Of a stretch of DNA of 64,000 nucleotides, positions 43,112 to 51,288 are shown piece after piece. Numbering within the stretch: the stretch's first letter is position 1; each line of letters begins with the position of its first letter. The notes beneath the pieces were generated by a model, which saw only the letters and a list, made by a program, of their open reading frames with translations, had not been told where the DNA came from and did no database searches. The position numbers and the translations under genes are program-made. Source of the DNA: Vibrio sp. HA2012 (GTDB taxonomy: Bacteria > Pseudomonadota > Gammaproteobacteria > Enterobacterales > Vibrionaceae). Location of the stretch: positions 124,001 through 188,000 of the forward strand of contig NZ_PFXK01000001.1 in assembly GCF_002812955.1 (NCBI RefSeq). Direction: 5' to 3'.

Positions 43112-44464
43112 GTGATTAAACGACTTATTACAGGTTTATTTTTAGTTTGTTTAAGTGCTGCCAATATTGCCCATGCAGCACTGGAGCTGGTGATCACCGA
43201 AGGTATCGATTCGGCCAGGCCGATAGCGATTGTTCCTTTTAAGTGGGAAGGTACTCAGCCTCTGCCTCAGGATATTTCTGCCGTTATCGCCTCTGATCTG
43301 CAGCGTAGTGGTAAGTTCAGCCCTGTCTCTGTGAATAAGATGCCACAGACACCTTACACGGATACCGATGTGGATTTCAGTGCCTGGACTGGTTTGGGCG
43401 TTGATTCACTGTTGACCGGAACCATTACCCAAAGTGCGGAAGGGGATTACCTGCTTAGCTATCAGCTGATCGATGTTATTCGCGGACAATTGACCGGTGG
43501 GGAAAGCCGGGCTTTGAACGGTGCCGGTGAACTGGTCCTTTCTAAAGACCATGTTCTGTTCAATAAGCGGGCTACAGTGCCGGGTAATCGTCTGAGAGAG
43601 TATGCCCATCGTATTTCTGATCTGGTTTATGAGCAGTTGACGGGTGACAAAGGGGCGTTTCTGACCCGTATCGCTTATGTTGTGATCAACGACAAAGAAA
43701 AGTATCCATACCAGCTGCGTATTGCCGATTATGACGGATACAATGAGCGCTTGGTTCTTCGCTCCAAACAGCCGCTGATGTCACCAGCCTGGTCACCAGA
43801 TGGCAGACAACTGGCTTATGTCAGCTTTCAGAACGGTCAGGCGGAAATTTTCCTGATGGATATCTATACAGGAAAAAGAGAAAAATTAACGTCATTTCCT
43901 CGTCATAATGGTGCGCCAAGATTTTCACCGGATGGTAAGACTCTGGCACTGGTACTGTCCAAAACCGGTAATCTGCAGGTCTATACTCTGGATCTTGAAA
44001 GCAGAAAGTTAAAGCAGATAACGCGGGGTAGATCAAATAATACAGAACCTTTCTGGTATCCAGATGGAGAATCTCTTATTTTTACTTCGGATCGGGGTGG
44101 TAAACCACAGATATATCGAGTAAATTTGTCTGATGGTTCGACAAACCGTCTGACCTGGCAAGGTAGCCAGAATTTAGGGGGTCAGATTACCCCGGACGGA
44201 CGCTTTATGATCATGGTAAATCGTTCAGCTTCCGGATTTAATCTGGCGAAACAAGATTTGGAAACAGGAGCCGTTCAGGTTTTAACCAAAACGCTTCTTG
44301 ATGAGTCTCCAAGTATTGCACCGAATGGTGGTATGGTTATCTATAGCTCTATCTATAGAGAGAAGAACATCCTTTCTATGGTATCGATAGATGGCCGATT
44401 TAAAGCTAGATTACCGGCAACAAATGGGCGTGTTAGAGCACCCGCCTGGTCACCGTTTTTGTAG
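43112..44464 (+). CDS. tolB: Tol-Pal system beta-propeller protein TolB
   Basis: The 450-residue periplasmic protein has a signal peptide ([22 protein letters not shown]), an N-terminal alpha/beta domain and a six-bladed propeller built of WD40-like PD40 repeats, visible as [50 protein letters not shown] and APAWSPFL. The start is GTG (43112) with AAGGAAA upstream. TolB binds Pal and TolA in outer-membrane constriction. Confidence 0.97.
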   Translation: MIKRLITGLFLVCLSAANIAHAALELVITEGIDSARPIAIVPFKWEGTQPLPQDISAVIASDLQRSGKFSPVSVNKMPQTPYTDTDVDFSAWTGLGVDSLLTGTITQSAEGDYLLSYQLIDVIRGQLTGGESRALNGAGELVLSKDHVLFNKRATVPGNRLREYAHRISDLVYEQLTGDKGAFLTRIAYVVINDKEKYPYQLRIADYDGYNERLVLRSKQPLMSPAWSPDGRQLAYVSFQNGQAEIFLMDIYTGKREKLTSFPRHNGAPRFSPDGKTLALVLSKTGNLQVYTLDLESRKLKQITRGRSNNTEPFWYPDGESLIFTSDRGGKPQIYRVNLSDGSTNRLTWQGSQNLGGQITPDGRFMIMVNRSASGFNLAKQDLETGAVQVLTKTLLDESPSIAPNGGMVIYSSIYREKNILSMVSIDGRFKARLPATNGRVRAPAWSPFL

Positions 44465-44496
44465 CGACTGAGTTTAATTAATAAGGAAGAAATAAG

Positions 44497-45039
44497 ATGC
44501 AACTTAATAAGGTTCTCAAAGGGCTTCTAATTGCGCTACCAGTATTGGCTGTTACTGCATGTAGCTCCAGTGATGACGCAGCAGATGCTTCAACGCAAAC
44601 AACTAATCAGCAGCACACAGCTGGTGCTCAGCAAACAACAGATACAACGATTGTTTCACCAATAGATGCACAATCTCAGCTTTCTGAGCGAGAGCTTCAG
44701 GAACTTAAACTTCGTGAATCTCAGACTGTATTCTTTGCATTTGACAATGCAACTGTATCGGGTGATTACGAAAAAATGCTGGCTGCACATGCAGCATACC
44801 TGAGCAAAGATTCTTCTATCAGCGTGAAGATTGAAGGTCATGCGGATGAGCGTGGTACTCCTGAATACAACATTGCTCTGGGCGAACGTCGTGCAGAAGC
44901 TGTATCTAAGTATCTGCAGGCAATGGGTGTTCAGGCTGACCAGATTCAAATCATGAGCTACGGTGAAGAAAAACCGCTTGTTCTTGGTCAGAGTGAAACA
45001 GCTTATGCGCAAAACCGCCGTGCGGTTATTGTATACTAA
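44497..45039 (+). CDS. pal: Peptidoglycan-associated lipoprotein Pal
   Basis: The 180-residue lipoprotein has a signal ending LAVTACSS (lipid-modified Cys about 22), a Ser/Thr/Gln-rich linker (25-60) and a C-terminal OmpA-like peptidoglycan-binding domain with VKIEGHADERGTPEYNIALGERRAEAV. It anchors the outer membrane to the wall and is recruited to the septum by the Tol motor. AAGGAAG precedes the ATG. Confidence 0.97.
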   Translation: MQLNKVLKGLLIALPVLAVTACSSSDDAADASTQTTNQQHTAGAQQTTDTTIVSPIDAQSQLSERELQELKLRESQTVFFAFDNATVSGDYEKMLAAHAAYLSKDSSISVKIEGHADERGTPEYNIALGERRAEAVSKYLQAMGVQADQIQIMSYGEEKPLVLGQSETAYAQNRRAVIVY

Positions 45040-45052
45040 TCGGGATTGACTT

Positions 45053-45847
45053 ATGTTCAGTAACTTTAAGCGCGCTGTTTCGCTTACGTTACTGGCTGGT
45101 GTGGCAGGAAGTTCTTTTGCCGCACCGGCTCCAGTATCTGATATAAACAGTACTTCCTCCAGTGCAGTCAGTGCTTCTCAGACACAAACTCCGGAAACTG
45201 AAATCCAGCGTCTTGAACGTCTGCTGAATAATCGTAGCCGCGTTCAGGTTCAGATGCAGCAGCAACTTGATACGATGGCCGCTGAAATCCAGACTTTACG
45301 GGGTATTGTTGAGCGTAATCAATATGATATGAACCAGATGCTGGAACGGCAGAAAGAGCTGTTTATCGAGTTGGATCGTGTTCGTGGTGAAGTAAAAAAT
45401 AGTCCTCAACCTGTTTCATCTGATGTTGTTCAAGCTGCGGATAGTTCGGATGTCCCGGCAGCAAGTGGTACTTATACAGCGAATGCTGATGAAGAAACGG
45501 CATATAAAGCGGCAGTTGATTTGATCCTGAAGAAGAAGGATTACGCTGGAGCCATCTCTGCTTTTAAAAAGTTTCAGGCAGACTTTCCTGAGTCCAATTT
45601 TGCTCCGAATGCACACTACTGGCTTGGACAACTTTACTTTGCTCAGAAGCAGGATGTTGAAGCGGCAAAAAGTTTTGCTTCTGTCGTTGCGTACAAAGAT
45701 TCCAACAAACGTGCGGACTCGTTGGTAAAACTGGGTGATATTGCCAAACGCAATAACAAGCCTGAAGTCGCGAAGAAATACTACCAACAGGTTATCAGTG
45801 AGTATCCTGATAGTGCATCGGCTAAAACGGCACAGCAGCATCTTTGA
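45053..45847 (+). CDS. cpoB: Cell division coordinator CpoB (YbgF)
   Basis: The 264-residue periplasmic protein has a signal peptide (to about residue 24), a trimerising coiled coil (about 50-110) and TPR-like repeats in the C-terminal half (YKAAVDLILKKKDYAGAISAF, APNAHYWLGQLYFAQ, ADSLVKLGDIAKRNNKPEVA). CpoB links the Tol machine with PBP1B/LpoB-driven septal synthesis. It is the last gene of the tol-pal cluster. Confidence 0.95.
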   Translation: MFSNFKRAVSLTLLAGVAGSSFAAPAPVSDINSTSSSAVSASQTQTPETEIQRLERLLNNRSRVQVQMQQQLDTMAAEIQTLRGIVERNQYDMNQMLERQKELFIELDRVRGEVKNSPQPVSSDVVQAADSSDVPAASGTYTANADEETAYKAAVDLILKKKDYAGAISAFKKFQADFPESNFAPNAHYWLGQLYFAQKQDVEAAKSFASVVAYKDSNKRADSLVKLGDIAKRNNKPEVAKKYYQQVISEYPDSASAKTAQQHL

Positions 45848-45866
45848 TTGTCTGTGATGTAAGAAA

Positions 45867-45900
45867 GGGCAGAGAAAACATCACTCTGCCCTCGGTTTTT
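45867..45900 (+). terminator. Terminator after cpoB
   Basis: GGGCAGAG / CTCTGCCC stem with a 9-base loop, then TCGGTTTTT. Confidence 0.9.
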
Positions 45901-45988
45901 ATGCTTTTAAATCCGGCTTAGCGTTTGGTATAAACTCTTATCAGGTGTACAATGCCCGAATCCTGGAGAGTTGCGTAGAGCATGAGCA

Positions 45989-47053
45989 ATGAGCCACATA
46001 TTAGATTTAATAGATACAACAGCATACCCATTTCCTCCTAAGCCAGTGCCTTTAACTGACGAGCAGAAACAGACTCACACGAAGAATATCAAACGACTGC
46101 TCAAAGAGAGAGATGCGGTTCTTATCGCACATTATTATACCGATCCTGAGATTCAGGCACTTGCCGAAGAGACTGGTGGTTTTGTCGGGGATTCCCTTGA
46201 AATGGCCAAATTTGGTAATCGCCATCCGGCGACGACATTATTGATTGCCGGTGTCCGTTTTATGGGAGAGTCGGCAAAGATTCTGACTCCGGAAAAAACG
46301 ATTCTGATGCCGACTCTGGAAGCAGAGTGTTCCCTTGATTTAAGTTGCCCTATCGAAGCGTTCAGCCAGTTTTGTGATGCACATCCGGATCATACGGTTG
46401 TTGTTTATGCGAATACTTCTGCGGCAGTAAAAGCTCGTGCAGACTGGATTGTCACGTCCAGTATTGCGCTGGATATTGTTGAGCATCTTGATTCGGAAGA
46501 TAAAAAAATCATCTGGGGACCGGATCGCCATCTGGGATCTTATATTCAGAAACAAACCGGTGCTGATATGCTGCTCTGGCAGGGCGAATGTGTGGTACAT
46601 GATGAGTTTTCTGCCAAACGTCTGAATGATATGAAGGCGGTGTATCCGGATGCGGCAATATTGGTGCACCCTGAATCACCGGCCAGTGTGGTTAAGCTGG
46701 CGGATGCAGTTGGTTCAACCAGTCAGTTGATAAAAGCAGCCAGAGAGTTACCACATAAACAGCTGATTGTGGCTACGGACAGAGGTATCTTCTATAAGAT
46801 GCAGCAGATGGTTCCTGAGAAGGAGTTGTTGGAAGCTCCGACAGCAGGCGCTGGTGCCACATGCCGAAGTTGTGCCCATTGCCCGTGGATGGCTATGAAC
46901 GGTCTGGCTGCGATTGAAAGTGCACTGACCGAAAAAGGCAATGCACATGAGATTTTTATCGACGAAGAGATCAGAGTAAAATCGTTGATCCCGCTTAACC
47001 GTATGCTGGCTTTCTCCGAGCAGATGAATGCTACGGTGCAGGGAAATGCCTGA
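45989..47053 (+). CDS. nadA: Quinolinate synthase A
   Basis: NadA condenses iminoaspartate and DHAP to quinolinate in NAD synthesis, using a [4Fe-4S] cluster. The 354-residue protein has [74 protein letters not shown] and [15 protein letters not shown] with the cluster cysteines. Length fits the longer NadA type of gammaproteobacteria. It is flanked by terminators on both sides and is probably transcribed alone. Confidence 0.96.
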   Translation: MSHILDLIDTTAYPFPPKPVPLTDEQKQTHTKNIKRLLKERDAVLIAHYYTDPEIQALAEETGGFVGDSLEMAKFGNRHPATTLLIAGVRFMGESAKILTPEKTILMPTLEAECSLDLSCPIEAFSQFCDAHPDHTVVVYANTSAAVKARADWIVTSSIALDIVEHLDSEDKKIIWGPDRHLGSYIQKQTGADMLLWQGECVVHDEFSAKRLNDMKAVYPDAAILVHPESPASVVKLADAVGSTSQLIKAARELPHKQLIVATDRGIFYKMQQMVPEKELLEAPTAGAGATCRSCAHCPWMAMNGLAAIESALTEKGNAHEIFIDEEIRVKSLIPLNRMLAFSEQMNATVQGNA

Positions 47054-47066
47054 TTAGCCTCTTAAC

Positions 47067-47112
47067 CAGGTATTCACTCTCATGCCTTTGTGTGAGAATG
47101 AATACCTGATTT
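47067..47112. terminator. Strong hairpin between nadA and the convergent UPF0149 gene
   Basis: CAGGTATTCA (47067-47076) pairs with TGAATACCTG (47099-47108), extended by CTCTCA/TGTGAGA with small mismatches, then ATTTT. It can end transcripts from both sides. Confidence 0.8.
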
Positions 47113-47155
47113 TCAAGCGTCAAAGCGCCATGAAAAGTCTACTTTTCCTTCGCCT

Positions 47156-47725
47156 CTATTTTGCTTCAGCCAGTATTGCAGCCCGCTGAGTCAGTCCGCA
47201 TATCATGACAGGTACTGCATTGTATATTTCTTCAAACTGGTCTAATCCTTCAACCCCTTCCTGAGATAGGGTTTCTACCGAGGTTTCCGGGTCATACAGC
47301 ATACTCAATGACAGAATAAAACCGCCAATCAGAGCATTATCTTCACTGTCTGATGGCATAATAGTTTCCCAGTCATCTTTCGTCATATGCCACCCGTCCA
47401 GCATACCGGCAGCAAAGCCTCTGACGTCATCAGTGATAATGTCTTTCTCATCCAGAGCATACCCTTCTGGCCAACACCAGGAGCCGTTTAACAGGCGTTC
47501 ACGGGTTTGATTCCAGAGTCCTACTATCAGATGGGCATATTGTTCAAACTGGGCACCATCCTCAAAAGGGGCTTCTTCATGATCTCCCCATAGGCAGGGT
47601 AGCCACTCAGAAGGATTGATCAGGTGAGGCGCAGCCGCCATCGCGGTAACAAAACCGGTTGTTTCTGCTTCACAGACAAGTTTATTGCGCAATTCGGGCT
47701 GTTGAAGAAATTCTTTTAAAGTCAC
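47156..47725 (-). CDS. UPF0149 (YecA/YgfB-like) family protein
   Basis: The 189-residue, acidic, all-helical protein has the family pattern EAETTGFVTAMAAAPHLINPSEWLPCLWG near the N-terminus and DDVRGFAAGMLDGW followed by a C-terminal helical bundle. Members are usually near aminopeptidase P or carry C-terminal SEC-C zinc motifs; this one has no zinc motif. Function is not known to me. It is transcribed alone, convergent with nadA. Confidence 0.78.
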   Translation of the reverse strand: MTLKEFLQQPELRNKLVCEAETTGFVTAMAAAPHLINPSEWLPCLWGDHEEAPFEDGAQFEQYAHLIVGLWNQTRERLLNGSWCWPEGYALDEKDIITDDVRGFAAGMLDGWHMTKDDWETIMPSDSEDNALIGGFILSLSMLYDPETSVETLSQEGVEGLDQFEEIYNAVPVMICGLTQRAAILAEAK

Positions 47726-48019
47726 TTTAGTTTTCCGTTAAGTATTTGCTTCTTATCTTAACAGGGGTTATCGGCTCTGTATGTGTTTTGCAGAACCAAG
47801 TGATGAATATTTGAACTTAACCAGCAAAGGTAGTGAATAACACTACCGGAAATTCCTTTCTTAGCGAGAGATTCAAAAAACAAATAAAAATACAGAGTAA
47901 ATCACTATGCGAAAAATGTTTTCATGGTATATATATCTATATATAATGCGCATCCTTAGTTAAGTGTTTTGCTTAACGTGTTCTTATATAGTTATTTATG
48001 CTATTGGTGGTGACTCTCT
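47726..48019. promoter_or_regulatory. Divergent promoter region of alaE
   Basis: AT-rich region between the divergent UPF0149 and alaE genes. TATAAT at 47942-47947 is preceded at 17 bases by TTTTCA (47919-47924), a plausible alaE promoter. A TATATATATC alternation lies between them. Nothing else is recognised. Confidence 0.45.
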
Positions 48020-48472
48020 ATGAAATTACAGGCTTCGTTCTCTGTTCGGCACGCTGCTGCTGATACTTTTGCGATGGTTGTTTTTTGTTCTGCTTTAGGG
48101 ATGGCGGTAGAAATTCTGCTGTCGGGAATGACGTTCCAGCAGTCGCTTGCTTCACGACTGATGGCGATTCCGGTTAATATTGCGATAGCCTGGCCGTATG
48201 GTATCTACAGAGACTGGATTATTAAGTTGAGTGGTAATATTTCTCACCGTCGGGTAGTCAAAGTGATTGCTGACCTTTTTGCATTTGTCTCATTCCAGCT
48301 TCCGGTGTACGCAGGTATTCTTTTTGCTGTTGGTGCTTCTTATGATCAGATCATTACTGCGCTGGCGAGTACTGCAGTAATTTCCTGCGGGATGGGGGTT
48401 GTATATGGCCAGTTTCTGGAAATTTGCCGCCGCTGGTTCCGGGTTCCGGGTTACTATCATCAGCAAGCATAG
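48020..48472 (+). CDS. alaE: L-alanine exporter AlaE
   Basis: The 150-residue inner-membrane protein has four hydrophobic segments (about 15-36, 45-60, 82-105 and 110-130) and the family patterns [43 protein letters not shown] and [13 protein letters not shown]. AlaE exports excess L-alanine by proton antiport and is reported to be Lrp-controlled in E. coli. GGTGGTG lies upstream of the ATG. It is the last core protein gene before the tRNA-Ser island border. Confidence 0.93.
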   Translation: MKLQASFSVRHAAADTFAMVVFCSALGMAVEILLSGMTFQQSLASRLMAIPVNIAIAWPYGIYRDWIIKLSGNISHRRVVKVIADLFAFVSFQLPVYAGILFAVGASYDQIITALASTAVISCGMGVVYGQFLEICRRWFRVPGYYHQQA

Positions 48473-48567
48473 AAATATCCGAGCTATATGAATTGCTTAT
48501 ATTTTGTGATAATTAGCTAATTTATAGGCAATCAGACGTGAAAGCTGATTTTTTTCTGCTTTTATAC

Positions 48568-48596
48568 TTGACCAATCAGACCTTAATCATTAAATT
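48568..48596 (+). promoter_or_regulatory. Promoter of the tRNA-Ser gene
   Basis: TTGACC (48568-48573), a 17-base spacer and TAAATT (48591-48596), followed by a GC-rich stretch GCGCCTC as in stable-RNA promoters. A hairpin GTTGTC / GACAAC lies at 48605-48624 between promoter and tRNA. Confidence 0.7.
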
Positions 48597-48638
48597 AGCG
48601 CCTCGTTGTCACAGAGAAGACAACGAATATTCAGATAC

Positions 48639-48726
48639 GGTGAGTTGTCCGAGTGGCTTAAGGAGCACGCCTGGAAAGTGTGTATACGGCAACGTATCGA
48701 GAGTTCGAATCTCTTGCTCACCGCCA
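48639..48726 (+). tRNA. tRNA-Ser(GGA)
   Basis: An 88-base gene with acceptor arm GGTGAGT / GCTCACC, a long variable arm (GTATACGGCAACGTATC region) as in class II tRNAs, the anticodon GGA in CTGGAAA, a T-loop GTTCGAATC, and an encoded CCA. It decodes UCC. Its 3' end is the probable attachment site of the island that follows. Confidence 0.97.
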
Positions 48727-48738
48727 CATTCTCGAATC

Positions 48739-48763
48739 AAGACGTCCCAGGACGTCTTTTTTT
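48739..48763 (+). terminator. Terminator of tRNA-Ser
   Basis: Perfect AAGACGTCC / GGACGTCTT stem with a CA loop and a run of T. Confidence 0.92.
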
Positions 48764-48797
48764 GTGCCTTTTAAATAGTAAAATCAATAAGTTACCA

Positions 48798-49044
48798 TCT
48801 CATTTGGTCTCATCCTGTCTCATAAAATCCGACGGTTTGGGGTATGACAGAGTGTATGATTTAATCAAACCCGGATTGGGAGATATACACTAAATCGGCT
48901 CAAAACGTCATACACCTGACCTCTGAAAAAATACCGATTTTTCTCCCTATTTTTACAGAATTGCTCAATAAAAACATGCGCTTATAGATTTTGGTGTATG
49001 ACGCGAAAATCGCATCTTTTTGAGCCCTCTGGATTATCATACAC
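48798..49044. repeat. Putative integrase arm-type and phased repeat sites
   Basis: Between tRNA-Ser and the integrase gene, the 8-mer GTGTATGA occurs four times: forward at 48852-48859 and 48994-49001, reversed (TCATACAC) at 48908-48915 and 49037-49044, with a partial GGTATGA at 48841. TCTCAT is repeated three times at exactly 10-base steps (48798, 48808, 48818). Such spaced sites upstream of an integrase are expected for its arm-type binding sites or for an excisionase. No other gene is in the stretch. Confidence 0.65.
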
Positions 49045-49055
49045 GGGGTGAGAAT

Positions 49056-50294
49056 ATGTCACATTTACTGCACAAATTGACGGCTAAAGAAGTAAAGGAA
49101 GCAAAGGGAAAAGAGAAACCTTATCGTGTTAACGATGGTGGTGGACTCTATCTACTGATTAAACCAAACAAACTCAAATACTGGGAATTTCGCTATAGGA
49201 ACCGGACTACAGGCCGAACCACAATGTTAGGTTTGGGCAGTCTGGATATTCTGACTCTTAAGCAGGCCAGAGATAAAGCGCATGACATGCGTGTGCTTAT
49301 AAATGAAGGAATAGATCCTAAGCAGCATAGATTAGATAAAGCGGCAAAGAGAAAGGAAGAATTAGCCAATACATTTTTTGTCGTGGCTCAAGGGTGGGTT
49401 AAGACCAAGAATAAGCTGAAACCTAAAACTGTTCAGGGAAACTGGCGCAAACTAGAGCTGTATGCATTTCCAAAATTTGGAGACATGCCGGTTAGTAGTT
49501 TGACCCCACTGATCGTTCAAGATGCACTTAGACCTCTTGCCAATAAAGGTAAGCTTGAGACGGTTAAGAGAACGATTCAGTTGGTTAATGAGGTAATGAA
49601 CTTTGCTATTAATAGTGGGCTGTTACGGCATAACGTTCTGGCTGGTGTTGGTAAGACTTTCGAATCACCTTAAGCAAAGCATATGGCTGCGCTTAAGCCT
49701 CACGAGATCACTGAGCTGTTGCAGACAGTCGCTACAGCCAATATGCAGTTAGCAACGAAATGCCTTATCGAATGGCAGCTACATACCATGACTAGGCCAA
49801 GTGAAGCGGCCGGAGCTCGCTGGGATGAAATTGATCTTGAGAACAAACTTTGGATTATTCCGAAAAGCAGAATGAAGATGAAGCGTGAGCATCGTATCCC
49901 ACTTACAGATCAAACTATTGCTATTTTGGAACGTATACACCCATTCAGTGGTAACAGGGTCCATATTTTCCCATCCATGCGCTTTCCTAAGCGCTCTATC
50001 GATGCTGAAACTATTAACAAGGCATTAGGACGTATCGGATTCAAATCACGAACCACGGCTCATGGTATGCGTTCTCTGGCTAGTACCACGCTGAATGAAC
50101 AGGGATTTGATCCAGATATTATTGAAGCCGCGCTTGCTCACCAGGACCGAAATGCTATCCGTTCCGCTTATAATCGCACTGATTATCTGGAACGCCGACG
50201 GAAGATGATGGAGTGGTGGAGTAACTATATTGATGAGGCTGCTGTGGGATCTTTGTCAGTTACTGGGGTGGTTCATCTAAAAGCGGTAGGATGA
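49056..50294 (+). pseudogene. int: P4-type tyrosine integrase interrupted by one in-frame stop
   Basis: The ATG at 49056 (MSHLLHKLTAKEVKEAKGKE), with GGGGTGAG upstream, begins a P4-family integrase. The N-terminal arm-binding domain (YRVNDGGGLYLLIKPN) and core-binding domain are followed by a TAA at 49671-49673 after GKTFESP. The same frame continues without a shift from 49674 to 50294 with AKHMAAL... and all catalytic elements: Arg in MTRPSEAAGARW, HGMRSLAS (His-x-x-Arg), LAHQDRNAIRSAYNR (His and Tyr nucleophile). The second half has no good ribosome site. A single nonsense change (for example CAA or AAA to TAA) explains this, so the island is probably no longer self-mobile, unless the stop is read through. 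Confidence 0.92.
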
Positions 50295-50298
50295 GAGA

Positions 50299-50319
50299 GG
50301 GGGAGCTGAAGCTCCCTTT
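50299..50319 (+). terminator. Terminator after the integrase
   Basis: GGGAGC / GCTCCC stem with TGAA loop, followed by TTTCCT. Confidence 0.75.
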
Positions 50320-50454
50320 CCTGTTGCTGGTAGGCTTATCCACCTGACATGCTACAACAAGGCTAGATCATCTAGTTCATTTCCGGCGTGCATCCTTTGC
50401 TTCTACCTCTAGTTGTTTGTTTTGATCAGATAGTTCTAATAGTTGGGCTTTTAG

Positions 50455-51099
50455 CTACTTCACTTCCGTTTCAAGTGAAATGATTTTTTCTGCTTTATCC
50501 TTTATAGCGTTCAACGATTTTTCCATTTGTTCCTGGTGCTTCTTTTCCTCATCGGCTTTTTGATTTTCTATGTTCTGCGTAAGCAATTTAACTTGCTCTT
50601 GGATTGGGGTGCTAGAAAAGAAAGTTGAAAGAAAGTCACTGTTAAATCGATGAAGGCGTTTGTCTTTTGCTCTCTTCACTTCTGTTTGGAGTTCTTTTTG
50701 TAGGTGGTCTATCTCCGCTGCATTGATGAGCAATGTTTCAATAACTTGACTAAGGCTGCAACCATTTTGCATTGCTAGTTTGTTTAACTCTTCCCGAGCC
50801 TCCAATGATATGGTGTAAGCACCTTCAGCAAACTCCTTAGAGCGACGGTTACTCTCTCTTTTTGCCCATTGCTTCCATGCGGCTTTCATGTTTCGTAACG
50901 CTTCTCTAGTATCCGCAGTTTCTGGTAGCTTCAGTGCATATTCTCTGAATTCTCCGATTAGGTCTACCAGTTGATCGATATCACCGCCATCAGTCCAGTT
51001 TTTTGCCTTTAGGTAGGAACAGATCCAGTTTACTTGTTCTTTATTCGATGGATCTATCCAGTCTAGTCTTTTGATCATTTTGCTATTGATATCGAACAT
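50455..51099 (-). CDS. Ribbon-helix-helix / coiled-coil protein, shortened by an in-frame amber stop
   Basis: The 214-residue product starts at ATG 51099 (AGGGA upstream). It has a helical N-terminal part (1-75), a basic stretch (KQWAKRESNRRSKEF), an RHH-type segment YTISLEAREELNKLA...SLSQVIETLL (about 95-124), and a C-terminal coiled coil rich in Glu, Gln and Lys. After the TAG at 50457-50455 the same frame continues for 25 coiled-coil codons (LKAQLLELSDQNKQLEVEAK and on) to a TGA at 50379-50377, so the ancestral protein was about 240 residues. Domain order resembles MatP. I do not recognise a named family; a DNA-binding partition or regulator role is inferred. Confidence 0.75.
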   Translation of the reverse strand: MFDINSKMIKRLDWIDPSNKEQVNWICSYLKAKNWTDGGDIDQLVDLIGEFREYALKLPETADTREALRNMKAAWKQWAKRESNRRSKEFAEGAYTISLEAREELNKLAMQNGCSLSQVIETLLINAAEIDHLQKELQTEVKRAKDKRLHRFNSDFLSTFFSSTPIQEQVKLLTQNIENQKADEEKKHQEQMEKSLNAIKDKAEKIISLETEVK

Positions 51100-51288
51100 T
51101 CGAAATCCCTGTTTTATTGAATGAGAAATAAACGGGTTATCACGACTATATCTTAAAAATAAAAATTAGAACAGATATCGAAACATATACTCGAACACAT
51201 CTTATAACAACTATTAAAACGAAAATCAAAACATGTTAAAATTCTATATATACACCCTGTAATTTTTTGCCTTTTAGAGGATTTCTTC
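51100..51288. promoter_or_regulatory. Divergent AT-rich region with repeated GAACANAT-like sites
   Basis: Lies between the RHH gene and the winged-helix-like gene. GAACAGAT (51169-51176), GAAACATA (51180-51187) and GAACACAT (51193-51200) are related 8-mers at offsets 0, 11 and 24, near one helical turn apart. They are candidate operators for the RHH protein. Confidence 0.4.

Noticed and set aside
48538..48893. Frames of 78 and 95 codons across tRNA-Ser
   Set aside because: They run through the tRNA gene, its promoter and terminator.
48780..49055. CRISPR-like array near the tRNA
   Set aside because: The repeats are only 6-8 bases, in both orientations and irregularly spaced apart from one short phased set; no cas genes are present.
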